Source: Puniceicoccaceae bacterium (lineage in GTDB: Bacteria; Verrucomicrobiota; Verrucomicrobiia; Opitutales; Coraliomargaritaceae). Taken from it: 7,293 bases of DNA. Location of the stretch: contig PXBU01000272.1 in NCBI GenBank assembly GCA_003566795.1, positions 1 to 7,293 of the forward strand. Reading direction: 5' to 3'. The notes below the pieces were generated by a model. The model was not told the origin of the DNA and did not search any database. It saw only the letters and a list, made by a program, of their open reading frames with translations. How positions within the stretch are numbered: position 1 is the stretch's first letter; every line of letters begins with the position of its first letter. The position numbers and the translations under genes were made by a program. Below, piece after piece: positions 7,218 through 7,293 of this stretch.

Positions 7218-7293
7218 TTCCCACATTTTTATTTGATGGGATACTAGCTCGGTTCGAGGATACTCGTTTCAAACCAAGGCAACAATCTGCTTG
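7218..7293. other. Right-edge region after the Usp gene
   Basis: These 76 bases hold no gene that I can support. There are two overlapping four-base inverted repeats sharing one arm: CTCG (7248-7251) with CGAG (7255-7258), and CGAG (7255-7258) with CTCG (7263-7266). TCCCA/TGGGA also flank a T-rich stretch (about 7219-7240). None is long enough or followed by a T-run to be called a terminator. Confidence 0.4.

Noticed and set aside
7219..7240. Terminator after the Usp gene (TCCCA/TGGGA around a T-rich loop)
   Set aside because: Only five base pairs with a long loop, and the Ts are in the loop rather than after the stem.

Overview
The window carries four genes, all on the + strand, in two tight pairs separated by a 159-base AT-richer gap (about 4698-4856). 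Coding DNA is moderately GC-rich. I see no RNA genes, mobile elements or CRISPR repeats. The protein style suggests Verrucomicrobiota, probably an Opitutae/Puniceicoccales-type marine or aquatic bacterium. The clues are the large secreted protein with 'DxNxDGxPD...G-N-G-x-x-D/N-L-E' segments followed by xSTDLxxW and a terminal beta-sandwich strand, and the marine-type SulP transporter. This placement is inference from protein style; there is no phylogenetic marker in the window.

Pair 1 (1-4697): the 3' part of a gene for a cysteine-free, beta-rich, fibronectin-III-like protein is cut by the left edge of the window. After 45 bases comes a 1197-residue Sec-exported protein. It has a signal peptide, a long beta-rich N-terminal half that looks like a degenerate beta-propeller, a chitobiase/hexosaminidase-C-terminal-like beta-sandwich, a TSP3-like calcium-binding segment, an unrecognised part-helical, part-beta region, a second degenerate copy of the TSP3-like segment, and a C-terminal beta-sandwich. 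The two are probably co-transcribed and may form an extracytoplasmic surface or envelope system. I recognise no enzymatic motif and assign no biochemical function.

Pair 2 (4857-7217): a SulP-family inorganic anion transporter (membrane domain plus C-terminal STAS domain) is followed 18 bases later by a tandem-domain universal stress protein (UspA-type). The arrangement suggests a transporter with a cytosolic, nucleotide-sensing Usp partner. Only the second Usp domain has the canonical ATP-binding spacing. Sulfate or bicarbonate are the plausible substrates, but the sequence does not decide between them.

The SulP/Usp genes belong to known families. The upstream exported pair is the part of the window with real unknowns.
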